Source: CAZADA01 sp964636945
Lineage (GTDB): Bacteria; Pseudomonadota; Alphaproteobacteria; Caulobacterales; Maricaulaceae
Length of the DNA: 64,000 nucleotides
Direction of reading: 5' to 3'
NCBI GenBank assembly: GCA_964636945.1
Contig: CAZWVH010000003.1
Coordinates: 1 to 64,000, forward strand
Shown here: one piece after another, positions 6,475 through 14,882 of the stretch
Layout: each line of letters begins with the position of its first letter
Numbering within the stretch: the first letter of the stretch is position 1
The notes under the pieces: model-generated
What the model was told of the DNA's origin: nothing
Databases searched by the model: none
The model's input: only the letters and a program-made list of their open reading frames with translations
Program-made: the position numbers and the translations under genes

Positions 6475-8928
6475 TCAATCGTTGATATGCGGCCGCAATA
6501 TCAGGATGTTCGCACCAGGAGGAGCACTCTCGGCAACCCATTCGCTGAGCGGCGCCTCACGCGCGCGCACGCCTTGCGGCCAGTCTGTGCGGATGGGGAT
6601 GTAGTCACCTTGCGCCCATTGCGCGAGAAGATCGTCATAATGAGGCGATGCGGGATGACCGGATTGACCAGGCGCAATAATGTAGAGTGACGCGTCGAGG
6701 TCGCTCAGATCATAAATGCCGCGAAACTGCGGACCCGAGATCGCACGGATCTCTCCGTCATTGTATGTATAATAGCCCGCATTGAGCGTTGTGGGATCGC
6801 CGCCAAACCGCACTGATCGGCGAAACGCACCGCCAATCATGGGCCAGTCATCGAAGGCCGGGCTGGGAAATACCGCCTGATGAGCGTCTCCCCAAAGCCA
6901 TGCGCCGGGGTCTTCACCATAGACGTCGAACAGTGTGACCACCGCGTCATCTAAGGCGCGGCCGAGCATGTCATCACAACGTTCGGCTTCGTTGGTGTTC
7001 ACATCATCGCACCAGGGGGACAATTCGCCATTGATGACGCGATCGATGAACACTCTTCGCGGGGCGTTAAACCGGCGAAAGCCTTGATCGCCGAGCTCAT
7101 CGGCCCAGATGTGCGCTGGCAGAGCGTGCATCCACAGCGTGAGCAATAGCGCTTCTGGCGAATCCTCGCCCATTATGCCGTCCCAGGAGCGCATGAACTC
7201 GGCCAAGGCCTGTCCTTCCGGCGTGGAGGGATTGGCGCGGCCAAGGGCCACCGCAACCCGTTCAGCGAAGATGGAGTGTTGATCCAGTTGAGCGGCGGCG
7301 AAACTTTCCACATTGTGCAGCCGCGTCTGAGCCAAGCGCTCTTCGGCTCGGATGGCGCGATAGACCGCGTATTCGCCGGGAATGGCGACCGATTCCTCGA
7401 ATGGTGTGATGCGGTTATTGGTGGAGGCAATGATCCCCGAGCTGGGATTAATGACGTAGGGCGCCTCACTTGATGGCCAATTGCCAATCCACTCGCCATT
7501 GGCGTTGCGGCGTGGGATTCGGCCCACAAACTGATAAGCAATCAGGTCTTCACGCGGCGCATCGCGCACCTGGGAAAGATTGGCGTCAAACACCTCCCCG
7601 CGTTCGGCGTAAATCAGATTGATCGCCGGGGACACAAAGGTGCTCGCCGCCTCACGGATTTGGTCATAGGAACGGCCTGTGTTCAGTTGATAGAACAAAG
7701 CCATGGGCTGGTTGTCCGGATCGTCAGACGCGGTTTTGAGCACCGCCACCTGGCCAGCCGGAGGGCTCACATTAAAATACTCGACCGGCAACACCGCGTC
7801 GCCGCCGACATGTGCTGGCGTCACCGTCAGATTACCGCCAAATCGCACCTTGATCGTTTCAGGATCGGTCTGTGTGACTTGGCCTTCCGGGCGAAACAAC
7901 AGATCGCCCGCATCAATTTGCGCTGCGGTGATCCCCCATGCGGCGCGTGCATTGCGGCCAACGATCACAAATGGCGACCCCGGCAAGGTTGCGCCCGCCA
8001 CCTCGCCGGTGGGCAATGACAGCCGCGCCAAATACCACGTGCCCGGCGCGCCAAACCTCAAATGCGGATCATTGGCGAGCATGGGCCGTCCCGAATCGCT
8101 AAGCGCCCCACTCACGGCCCACGCATTTGACCCTGGTGTGGGTTGATCGATCCCGCCGACCTCGCCGGGCCCCGATCCGCCAGGCCCCGATCCGCCAGTT
8201 GCAGACTGCGCGGAGGGACCTGCACGGCCGGCCGCCACGTCTTCTGACTTGATGGTGGTGGGAGAGTAATCTGGACTGCCGGCAAGAAACTCCGCGATCT
8301 GGCGCTCATTGAGCGACAGCTCGGCAAATTCTCGATCGCGATCCAGCGCCGTGCCTGATCCTGAAAGGGTGTTGGCCATGGAGACCCAAACGGCCGCCGT
8401 GTCCGCCACGGTCCAAGGTTCAGGCTTGGCGAACAATATCCCATATTCAGCGGGCGTGGCGAACGTATCGCTATCGAGCGCTGCGTTCACGCCAGCGACA
8501 TAGGCCTCCACCGCTGCTCGGCCGGGACCAACGAGCCGCTCAGCGCCGGTGCGCGCCACGGCGGCGTCGCCTCGCAGCCGCGCACGAGCGTCAAACCGCG
8601 TCGCGGCGGAACCGAAGAGTTCGGCCAAGCGGCCATGCACCGAACGTCGGATCAGATCCATCTGAAAGAAGCGATCCTGGGCGTGGGCAAACCCCATCGC
8701 AAAATACACTTCGGACTCGGTCTCCCCGAAAATATGCGGCACGCCATACTCGTCGCGCACAATCACCGCATCACCGCTAAGGCCCGGCGCTTCGGCCTCA
8801 CCCGCAATCTGCGGCGCACTGGATTGGATGCGCCATGTGGTCCACGCGAAATAGCCGCCAACGAGCAGCACAACCACAATTCCCGCCGCCACCACTGTGC
8901 GCAGCGACCAGCGTAATATTGCCTTCAT
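6475..8928 (-). CDS. Penicillin acylase family protein (Ntn amidohydrolase)
   Basis: An 817-residue precursor of the penicillin/AHL acylase family, which hydrolyses amide bonds of N-acyl compounds in the periplasm. A membrane-anchor or signal segment occupies residues 8-30. The alpha part holds VRDEYGVPHIFGETESEVYFAMGFAHAQDRFFQMDL; the beta chain should begin at Ser267 in GSNAWAVSG after autocatalytic cleavage, so the linker just before it would be excised. The linker contains a duplicated GGSGP. ATG at 8928 has GGGGA 7 bases upstream; GTG/ATG further up lacks one. It is the last gene of the TetR-TonB receptor-hydrolase-MFS cluster, 88 bases after the MFS stop. The substrate (beta-lactam, N-acyl homoserine lactone or another N-acyl compound) cannot be told. 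Confidence 0.9.
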   Translation of the reverse strand: MKAILRWSLRTVVAAGIVVVLLVGGYFAWTTWRIQSSAPQIAGEAEAPGLSGDAVIVRDEYGVPHIFGETESEVYFAMGFAHAQDRFFQMDLIRRSVHGRLAELFGSAATRFDARARLRGDAAVARTGAERLVGPGRAAVEAYVAGVNAALDSDTFATPAEYGILFAKPEPWTVADTAAVWVSMANTLSGSGTALDRDREFAELSLNERQIAEFLAGSPDYSPTTIKSEDVAAGRAGPSAQSATGGSGPGGSGPGEVGGIDQPTPGSNAWAVSGALSDSGRPMLANDPHLRFGAPGTWYLARLSLPTGEVAGATLPGSPFVIVGRNARAAWGITAAQIDAGDLLFRPEGQVTQTDPETIKVRFGGNLTVTPAHVGGDAVLPVEYFNVSPPAGQVAVLKTASDDPDNQPMALFYQLNTGRSYDQIREAASTFVSPAINLIYAERGEVFDANLSQVRDAPREDLIAYQFVGRIPRRNANGEWIGNWPSSEAPYVINPSSGIIASTNNRITPFEESVAIPGEYAVYRAIRAEERLAQTRLHNVESFAAAQLDQHSIFAERVAVALGRANPSTPEGQALAEFMRSWDGIMGEDSPEALLLTLWMHALPAHIWADELGDQGFRRFNAPRRVFIDRVINGELSPWCDDVNTNEAERCDDMLGRALDDAVVTLFDVYGEDPGAWLWGDAHQAVFPSPAFDDWPMIGGAFRRSVRFGGDPTTLNAGYYTYNDGEIRAISGPQFRGIYDLSDLDASLYIIAPGQSGHPASPHYDDLLAQWAQGDYIPIRTDWPQGVRAREAPLSEWVAESAPPGANILILRPHIND
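8168..8197. repeat. 15-bp tandem duplication in acylase linker
   Basis: Two exact copies of a 15-base unit, 8168-8182 and 8183-8197, encode GGSGP twice in the Gly-rich spacer of the acylase precursor about 10-20 residues before the predicted nucleophile Ser267. It is an in-frame duplication and would alter only the spacer length. Confidence 0.85.
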
Positions 8929-9016
8929 GGCATGTCCCCAATTCGCGGCCATGTTTTGCGATTGGGCACCCTACTGCGAACAGACGCCGAGCGCAAAGCG
9001 GGCAAGAATGAGGCGC

Positions 9017-10549
9017 TCAATCGATCCAATCGCGTTTCACGAAAAACGACGCAATGATGAACAGAATGGCGGCAACCACATAGAGCGAGGACCCTATGAC
9101 AATGGAGTATCGCAACGACTCCTGACCCAATTGTTCGGCCAGACCATCGGATATGGCGCCCAGTGCATAAATGCCGCCGCCAATGCCCAATAGATTGTTG
9201 ATCAATAGAAAAACCGATGACGCCGTGGCGCGCATATGCGGTTCGACCAGGTGTTGGAACGCGGTGAGGATCGGACCAAGCCACGCCAGGCTTAATGCAA
9301 CTGGAATCAGCAAGAGAAAGAACGCGACCGTCAGGCTTGGCGAGAGCACGGCAATGACGAACAAGGGCGCTGTGATCAGAAATGCAACCGCAGGAACCCT
9401 GGCATAGTTTGCGCGGCTGCGACTGCCCAACAGATCGCCCAACACGCCCCCTAATGCAATGCCCGCAATGCCGCCGATGAGCACGATGGTGCCGAAGAAA
9501 TATCCTGCAAGAAGCACCAGGTTCGCTCCTTCGGGAACCAACCATGTCGGCGCCCAGAAGAAAAAGTCGCGCAGGCTCTCGCCGTAACTGCGGATGACGA
9601 AGCCGGGGATCCAGAAGAAGACGCCATAACCCATCATCGATGATGCAGCCGCGCCCAGACTTAAGAGCAAAAAGCTATTCCACTTCTTCAGAAGGACTTG
9701 GGTCACGTTCCAAACAAACCCCAAGTTTGCGCCAATAAACGCCCCCACCGCCACGGTAAAAAGCTGAGCCGGACCAATTTGCAACAGGCCGGAATGGCCA
9801 AAAAGGGCAGCAATAATTCCCACAATCAATGCACCGACCGCAGCCAATCCAGCTCCGATCAGCGCGCCAAAGCCGAGCCGCGCCGCCAGATTGGATTGCT
9901 CGGGGGCCAGACCCGCCACCGGCGCCGCTTTCCGGCGGGGTTCTTTAACCGTGAACAGAAAGATTGGAGCGACAAGCACGCCCAATATACCCACGCTGAT
10001 GAACGCGGTGCGCCAGTCAATCAGCGCCGCAACCACGCCCCCAAAAATGATTCCCACCGCCGAGCCGATGGGAATGCCAAACGAATAGATCGCCAGCGCC
10101 CTGGCGCGCTGGTTGGCGGGAAAATAGTCCGCAATAAGCGTATATGCCGGGGCCACACCGCCGGCCTCTCCTACGCCCACGCCCACACGGGCAAGAAACA
10201 ATTGCGTAAAATTGCCAGCCAAGCCGCAAACAGCGGTCATGCCGCTCCAAATCGTCAGAGCCGCCGACATGATCCAGACGCGGTTGACGCGATCTGCGAG
10301 CCAGGCAATGGGTACGCCGAGGGTCGAATACAAGACAGCGAAGGCAATGCCACCCATGAGACCCAATTGAGTGTCAGACAAGCCGAGTTCTTCCTGGATC
10401 GCCGGGGCGAGAATGCCAATAATCTGTCGATCTAAAAAATTAAACGTATAAACAATGACAAGAATAAATAGCACATAACTACGATATGAAGGCGACGCGC
10501 CGCCATCGGTAGCTGGGCTCACACTGGAACTGGCGGCGGCATCACTCAT
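9017..10549 (-). CDS. MFS transporter, spinster-like
   Basis: A 510-residue inner-membrane transporter with about 12 hydrophobic segments. The N-terminal FNFLDRQIIGILAPAIQEELGLSDTQLGLMGG, the loop LADRVNRVWIMS after TM2-3 and the GVGVGEAGGVAPAYTLIADYFP motif are typical of the spinster-type MFS group common in Sphingomonadales and Hyphomonadaceae, often next to TonB receptors. It has a longer central loop than usual between TM6 and TM7 (roughly residues 200-300) that itself holds hydrophobic stretches. The start overlaps the preceding hydrolase stop by 4 bases, so the two are translationally coupled. It probably imports a product of the acylase or hydrolase. Confidence 0.88.
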   Translation of the reverse strand: MSDAAASSSVSPATDGGASPSYRSYVLFILVIVYTFNFLDRQIIGILAPAIQEELGLSDTQLGLMGGIAFAVLYSTLGVPIAWLADRVNRVWIMSAALTIWSGMTAVCGLAGNFTQLFLARVGVGVGEAGGVAPAYTLIADYFPANQRARALAIYSFGIPIGSAVGIIFGGVVAALIDWRTAFISVGILGVLVAPIFLFTVKEPRRKAAPVAGLAPEQSNLAARLGFGALIGAGLAAVGALIVGIIAALFGHSGLLQIGPAQLFTVAVGAFIGANLGFVWNVTQVLLKKWNSFLLLSLGAAASSMMGYGVFFWIPGFVIRSYGESLRDFFFWAPTWLVPEGANLVLLAGYFFGTIVLIGGIAGIALGGVLGDLLGSRSRANYARVPAVAFLITAPLFVIAVLSPSLTVAFFLLLIPVALSLAWLGPILTAFQHLVEPHMRATASSVFLLINNLLGIGGGIYALGAISDGLAEQLGQESLRYSIVIGSSLYVVAAILFIIASFFVKRDWID

Positions 10550-11484
10550 GGACCTGATCCTTCACTGAGAAACTCTCTCACAGCAGCCAAGGTTAGCTCC
10601 GCCGCTTCTTCCTGAGGGGCGTGGCCGACGCCCTCAATTACCAGGGAGCACGCGTCGGGGATGGCGTCTGCTATCATGTTGGCTTGCTCGACGGGGAGCA
10701 TCGGGTCTTCCGCACCCCAGATCACCAATGTCGGGGCTGTGATCCGCGCGAGATCAGCACGAGGGTCAGGCAAGGCGAATTCAAACAAATGATCCACAAA
10801 CGCCTGACCATTGCCCTCGCGCCGCATCAAGGCGTAGATCTCGTCCATGCGCTCATCGCTCAATGCATCGGGATCAGCGAATAGCCCGCGATACATGCCC
10901 GCGACAACGGGCTTGGGCGCGGAACGCATGAGGGCTTTGACCACAAAATTGACCGGGGCGGGATCGTCCCCCACCTCACCAAACGGAAATGCCCCCGCAT
11001 CGACCAGGATCAAGCGGGTCACTCGGTCTGGAGAGGCTGCCGCGAAACGCCACGCCACAGTGCCGCCAAGCGAGTTGCCTGCGATGGCGGCGCGTTCAAT
11101 GCTCAGTGAATCCAGTACCTGTTCAAGAAACACGCTTCGCTCTTCAGGGCTGTAGCGTTGTTGAGCATCAGGACCGGTCAATCCGTGCCCGAGCAAATCG
11201 TAGCGAACAACCCGATAGTCCGATTTCAACGCATCAGCCCACACATCCCACGTTTCCAAGCTGAGCGTGAAGCCGTGGATCAACACTAGCACTGGCGCAT
11301 TGGCCGGCCCCTCGGTGCGCACGCGAACCCGAGCGCCGTCGATTTCAACGAACTGATCGCTGCTGGTCACGTACTGGGCTTCAACCGCATCGGCGGCCCG
11401 CTCGTGTCCGCCATAAAGCGCCCAGCCAACACAGCCCAATCCAAGCACCGCCAATATGGCGAGCACGAGTAAAACAACGCGCAT
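10546..11484 (-). CDS. Alpha/beta hydrolase, membrane-anchored
   Basis: A 312-residue alpha/beta hydrolase with an N-terminal hydrophobic anchor (residues 4-25). The nucleophile elbow is AGNSLGG with Ser, the oxyanion HG is in VLIHGFTLS, the acid is Asp in WGAEDPMLP and the base is His in GVGHAPQEE. That triad points to an active esterase, lactonase or C-C hydrolase. ATG at 11484 is preferred because GGGGAGG lies 5 bases upstream. The gene follows the TonB receptor after a 145-bp gap and is coupled to the MFS gene by a 4-base overlap, so it probably acts in the same uptake and degradation route, on the periplasmic side if the anchor is a signal anchor. Confidence 0.88.
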   Translation of the reverse strand: MRVVLLVLAILAVLGLGCVGWALYGGHERAADAVEAQYVTSSDQFVEIDGARVRVRTEGPANAPVLVLIHGFTLSLETWDVWADALKSDYRVVRYDLLGHGLTGPDAQQRYSPEERSVFLEQVLDSLSIERAAIAGNSLGGTVAWRFAAASPDRVTRLILVDAGAFPFGEVGDDPAPVNFVVKALMRSAPKPVVAGMYRGLFADPDALSDERMDEIYALMRREGNGQAFVDHLFEFALPDPRADLARITAPTLVIWGAEDPMLPVEQANMIADAIPDACSLVIEGVGHAPQEEAAELTLAAVREFLSEGSGP

Positions 11485-11629
11485 GGCCACCTCCCCTCAG
11501 CGCTCTGATGTCTGGCCTCGTCATTGCTCGCGCGAGGGGCCATGGCGCTTTGAATTGTGCGAGACTGTTGAACCGAAGACTCAGTCGGGCCTGAACGCGG
11601 CGCGCTCAGACCCGAACAGAGTGACCGGT

Positions 11630-13915
11630 TTAGTAACGGAACTCAACGCTCGCCGTCACCGTGCGAGGATTGCCGTAGAACGCGGAGTACGCACTGTCGG
11701 CGCCCAGCTGGCTTGGCGTCACGAAGTTGTAGGCCGCAACACGATATTCCTCATCAGAGAGGTTTCGGCCAATCAGACTGAACCGCCAATTGTCGCTAAA
11801 GTCCCAAATCACACTGGCGTCGAACAGGTAGTAGTCTTCCGGATCGAGCGCTGGTCCGCCATCGGGGAAGATGGGGTTCACTCCAGCATCAAAGCCTTCA
11901 TTGGGAACGTTAAACAAATTGTATTCGTCGCGGAACGCCACAGACCCCGTGAAGGTCAAATCACCAAGTGACCCAAGGCCAGCCGTGTAATTGGCGCCCA
12001 AACGCCAAGTCAACTCTGGCGTATTTTGGGTCACGAATTGATCAGCAATGTTTTCTTCACCGGAAATGATTTCAGTGATTTCAGCGTCGATGTACCCTAA
12101 CGTGCCATCAATGCTAAAATCATCGGTCAAGTAGAACACGCCCTCAAGCTCGAGACCTTTATACTCTGACGCGCCAGCGTTAAAGACGGACGACACAAAG
12201 GTGTCGTTCACACCATCATTGTCAGAGTCGGCGCCCTGTTGAACGGTGATTTGCTGGTCAGTGTATTCGGCATAGAACGCAGCGGCGTTCAGCAACAAAG
12301 CCCCGTCAAGGAAATTCCCCTTGGCGCCAATCTCGTAGCTATCCACGAATTCTGGCCCAAAGCCCTCACGTGACAAGCCCAGCGGATCCAAGTCTTCGCG
12401 GGCGCGCGGGTCAAACCCGCCAGCCTTAAAGCCCTCTGAGTAGGACGCATAAAGGCTCAGGTCGTCGGAAGGCCTAAACTGCACCGAGGCGCGCGGCGTG
12501 AATTCTTCGTCCGTTCGGGTGAGACCCTCATAACCCGTTTGCGTGACCAAGAAAACCGAGTCCGTATTGCTGGGATCGAACGAACCCGTTCCCAAGCCAA
12601 GCCACGCTTCGCGGGTCACATCCGCCGTCGTTTCGTCGCGTGTGAAGCGACCCCCTAATGAAAAGCTCCACTGGTCGTTCAAATCGAACGTGACATCGGC
12701 GAAAGCCGCCAGGTTTTCTTTCGTTTGGTCACCGCCCTGGAAGATCGAGAGCCCCAACGAAGACAGGATCACATCGAAGGCTCCCGATGCATTGCCATCG
12801 AGATAGTAGATGCCGGCCACGCCTGCCCACCGGTCGGTTTCAAACAAGACTTGCAGCTCTTGGCTGAACTGGTCATCGAAGTAGACGGCGGGAACGTCGA
12901 AGTCGGGTTGAGGCAAGGCGTCGAAGTCAATGGGCGTGGCCGTCTCGCCTTCGCGATAGGCCGTGATTGACTTTACGGTGAACACATCGTTGATGTCCCA
13001 TTCGCCAGTGAATGACACGCCCTGTGTTTCCACAGAGTTTTTGTCGCCAATGCCGGCACGGGTATCGAACACATCTTCCGTGACCTCAAACGTTCCATCG
13101 GCGCTGGGCAACAGACGGTGGCCATGCTTGGCGTTTGAGTTGTCCTCGGTGCGATCAGCGGCAAGACGGAAGAACAGGTTTGACGTCGGTGTGAATTCCG
13201 CCGAAATCCGCGCAGCTTGAACATCCTTGTTGTAGTGATCAGCGCCGGTGAACAAGTTTTCGCCAAATCCGTCGCGCTGATAATTGGCGAATGCAGCGCC
13301 AATCGCAAAGGTGTCACCAATCGGCACTGACCCGGAAATAATCTGGTCGAACTGATTGAATGTGCCCACATTTACCTTGGCGCTCAGAGTCGGAGCGTCT
13401 GTATCGAGTTTGCGTGTCACATATTTGATCGCGCCACCAACGGTATTGCGTCCATAGAGCGTGCCCTGCGGCCCGCGTAACACCTCGATCCGCTCGATAT
13501 CGAAGATATCCAACACAGCGCCTTGCGGGCGGGCGATGAAGACATCGTCAACATAAAGGCCCACGCCCGGCTCAAAGCCCCAAACCGGATCCTGCTGCCC
13601 CACGCCGCGGATGAACGAGATCAAGGTCGAGTTCGAACCCCGAGCCACCTCGATCGTGGCGTTCGGCGTGATCTTTTGCAGTGATGTAATGTCCTGCGCA
13701 CCGATCTCTTCTAGCCGCTGTGCAGAAGCGGCCGTGACGGCAACCGGCGTATCTTGAATGCTCTCTTCCCGACGGCGAGCGGTCACAACGACCACATCGC
13801 GGCTTTCACCAGCTTCTTCGTCCTGAGCGAAGGCGGCGGTAGGAACGACGGCCAGCGGCCCCAGTGCAACAGAGGCGAGCAAGGCGCTCGCGATTATACC
13901 ATTAGGCGTTTTCAT
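11630..13915 (-). CDS. TonB-dependent receptor
   Basis: A 761-residue outer-membrane receptor. A signal peptide ends at TAAFA (about residue 30), followed by a TonB-box-like region with DVVVVTARRREESIQDTPVAVTA, then the plug (LRGPQGTLYGRNTVGGAIKYVTR) and a 22-strand barrel that ends in aromatic FRY. The type is the large CirA/iron-complex-like group that in Hyphomonadales and Sphingomonadales often serves carbon-compound uptake, not only siderophores. GGGGAG lies 6 bases before the ATG. The TetR gene sits only 10 bases upstream on the same strand, so both should share a promoter. It would import the substrate that the acylase and hydrolase process. Confidence 0.93.
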   Translation of the reverse strand: MKTPNGIIASALLASVALGPLAVVPTAAFAQDEEAGESRDVVVVTARRREESIQDTPVAVTAASAQRLEEIGAQDITSLQKITPNATIEVARGSNSTLISFIRGVGQQDPVWGFEPGVGLYVDDVFIARPQGAVLDIFDIERIEVLRGPQGTLYGRNTVGGAIKYVTRKLDTDAPTLSAKVNVGTFNQFDQIISGSVPIGDTFAIGAAFANYQRDGFGENLFTGADHYNKDVQAARISAEFTPTSNLFFRLAADRTEDNSNAKHGHRLLPSADGTFEVTEDVFDTRAGIGDKNSVETQGVSFTGEWDINDVFTVKSITAYREGETATPIDFDALPQPDFDVPAVYFDDQFSQELQVLFETDRWAGVAGIYYLDGNASGAFDVILSSLGLSIFQGGDQTKENLAAFADVTFDLNDQWSFSLGGRFTRDETTADVTREAWLGLGTGSFDPSNTDSVFLVTQTGYEGLTRTDEEFTPRASVQFRPSDDLSLYASYSEGFKAGGFDPRAREDLDPLGLSREGFGPEFVDSYEIGAKGNFLDGALLLNAAAFYAEYTDQQITVQQGADSDNDGVNDTFVSSVFNAGASEYKGLELEGVFYLTDDFSIDGTLGYIDAEITEIISGEENIADQFVTQNTPELTWRLGANYTAGLGSLGDLTFTGSVAFRDEYNLFNVPNEGFDAGVNPIFPDGGPALDPEDYYLFDASVIWDFSDNWRFSLIGRNLSDEEYRVAAYNFVTPSQLGADSAYSAFYGNPRTVTASVEFRY

Positions 13916-13925
13916 GAGAACTCCC

Positions 13926-14663
13926 CTACTTGTTTAGTTGATTTGCCGTAGTGGTCGCGCCGTTTGCCGGCGCATTAGACAGCGCGGCGCCGCCGCCTAA
14001 AATCGCTTCAAACCCATCAGCGAAGAACGCCACCAACAGGTCGTATGCACTGGCCAAATCCCCCGAACGGCACTTGCCATCGGACAGATCATCCATGCGT
14101 CCGGTCTCAGCGAAAGTGAGCACCAGTGCGCCAGCGAAAAAGTGATAGCACCAATAATAGCGCTCATCCGACGCCCCCGGCGCGGCCATCCGCAGAGCGG
14201 CGATGAATTTACGCACAAAAGGATCAAAGTGATCGCGGAACACGGCCGGCGCCCATTCAGGCGACGTGTTCACCTTGGCCAGAAGTTTAAACCAGTGCTT
14301 CCAGCCCGGATCGCCCGATTGAGATCGATCAAGATAGGGCCTTGTGTAAGCAATGATCACATCGCGAAAGCTGGGCCGGCCGCCAGCCTCTTCGATGCAC
14401 TTTTGCAGTGCAGCCTCTCTTTCGTCCATGAACTCTTGCGCACGCCCAATCAGCGCCTTACACAACAGATCTTCCTTACCGCCAAAGTGATAGTTTACGA
14501 GGGCGGCGTCGACATGAGCCATACGCGCAATTTCCCTCATGGTGACGCCGTAATAGCCCCGCTCAGCGAACAGTGCTTCAGCAGCGTCCAATATTCGCGC
14601 GCGTGTCTCATCGGCGGAGGCCCGCGCAGTGCGGGCCGCTGAGGCTGTACCTGTGATCGCCAC
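13926..14663 (-). CDS. TetR/AcrR family transcriptional regulator
   Basis: A 245-residue repressor-type regulator. The N-terminal helix-turn-helix is clear: TRARILDAAEALFAERGYYGVTMREIARMAHVDAALVNYHFGGKEDLL. The C-terminal ligand domain resembles the TetR_C (CecR/DUF1956-like) type. The start is a GTG at 14663, chosen because GGGAGG lies 8 bases upstream and the DNA-binding domain follows about 20 residues later; an upstream in-frame start at 14780 has no support. It heads the gene cluster down to the acylase and probably autoregulates and controls that cluster in response to its substrate. Confidence 0.88.
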   Translation of the reverse strand: MAITGTASAARTARASADETRARILDAAEALFAERGYYGVTMREIARMAHVDAALVNYHFGGKEDLLCKALIGRAQEFMDEREAALQKCIEEAGGRPSFRDVIIAYTRPYLDRSQSGDPGWKHWFKLLAKVNTSPEWAPAVFRDHFDPFVRKFIAALRMAAPGASDERYYWCYHFFAGALVLTFAETGRMDDLSDGKCRSGDLASAYDLLVAFFADGFEAILGGGAALSNAPANGATTTANQLNK

Positions 14664-14717
14664 TGGCGATCCTCCCTGTTTTTCTCGCTCTTCAGCGACG
14701 CCGCGGCGAGTTTTATA

Positions 14718-14725
14718 CAACGTTG
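14718..14725. promoter_or_regulatory. Candidate operator/promoter region for the TetR cluster
   Basis: A perfect 8-bp palindrome CAACGTTG lies 55 bases upstream of the TetR GTG, embedded in an AT-rich stretch that reads GTTGTATAAAAC on the minus strand, which has a TATAAA-like -10 element. Short palindromes close to a TetR gene promoter are the usual autoregulatory sites, but eight bases is little evidence. Confidence 0.3.
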
Positions 14726-14800
14726 AAAGAATTAGTGCGCCAGTCTGAGGCGTTATGCAAGTGGCTGTTGTGCAACACACGCCATTTTATCGGTGGACAC

Positions 14801-14830
14801 AAAGAAAGACCGCCGCATTCAGCGACGGTC
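14801..14830 (-). terminator. Rho-independent terminator after the vWA gene
   Basis: Read on the minus strand, GACCGTCGC, loop TGAAT, GCGGCGGTC (8 of 9 paired) at 14830-14808 is followed by TTTCTTT at 14807-14801. It lies 53 bases past the stop of the upstream vWA lipoprotein gene and before the TetR promoter, so it should separate the two transcription units. Confidence 0.7.
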
Positions 14831-14882
14831 CGGAGGAGGGTTGGGTCCTAGGCTGGCTGTTCAATAGGCCAGCGCCACATCG

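Noticed and set aside
9698..10435. 245-residue plus-strand frame opposite the MFS gene
   Set aside because: It is a mirror of the transporter codons on the opposite strand; the MFS frame has clear membrane segments and coupling to its neighbour.
6475..14663. Siderophore or antibiotic biosynthesis locus (PvdQ-like acylase role)
   Set aside because: No non-ribosomal peptide synthetase, polyketide synthase or export pump for such a product is present; a catabolic role fits better.
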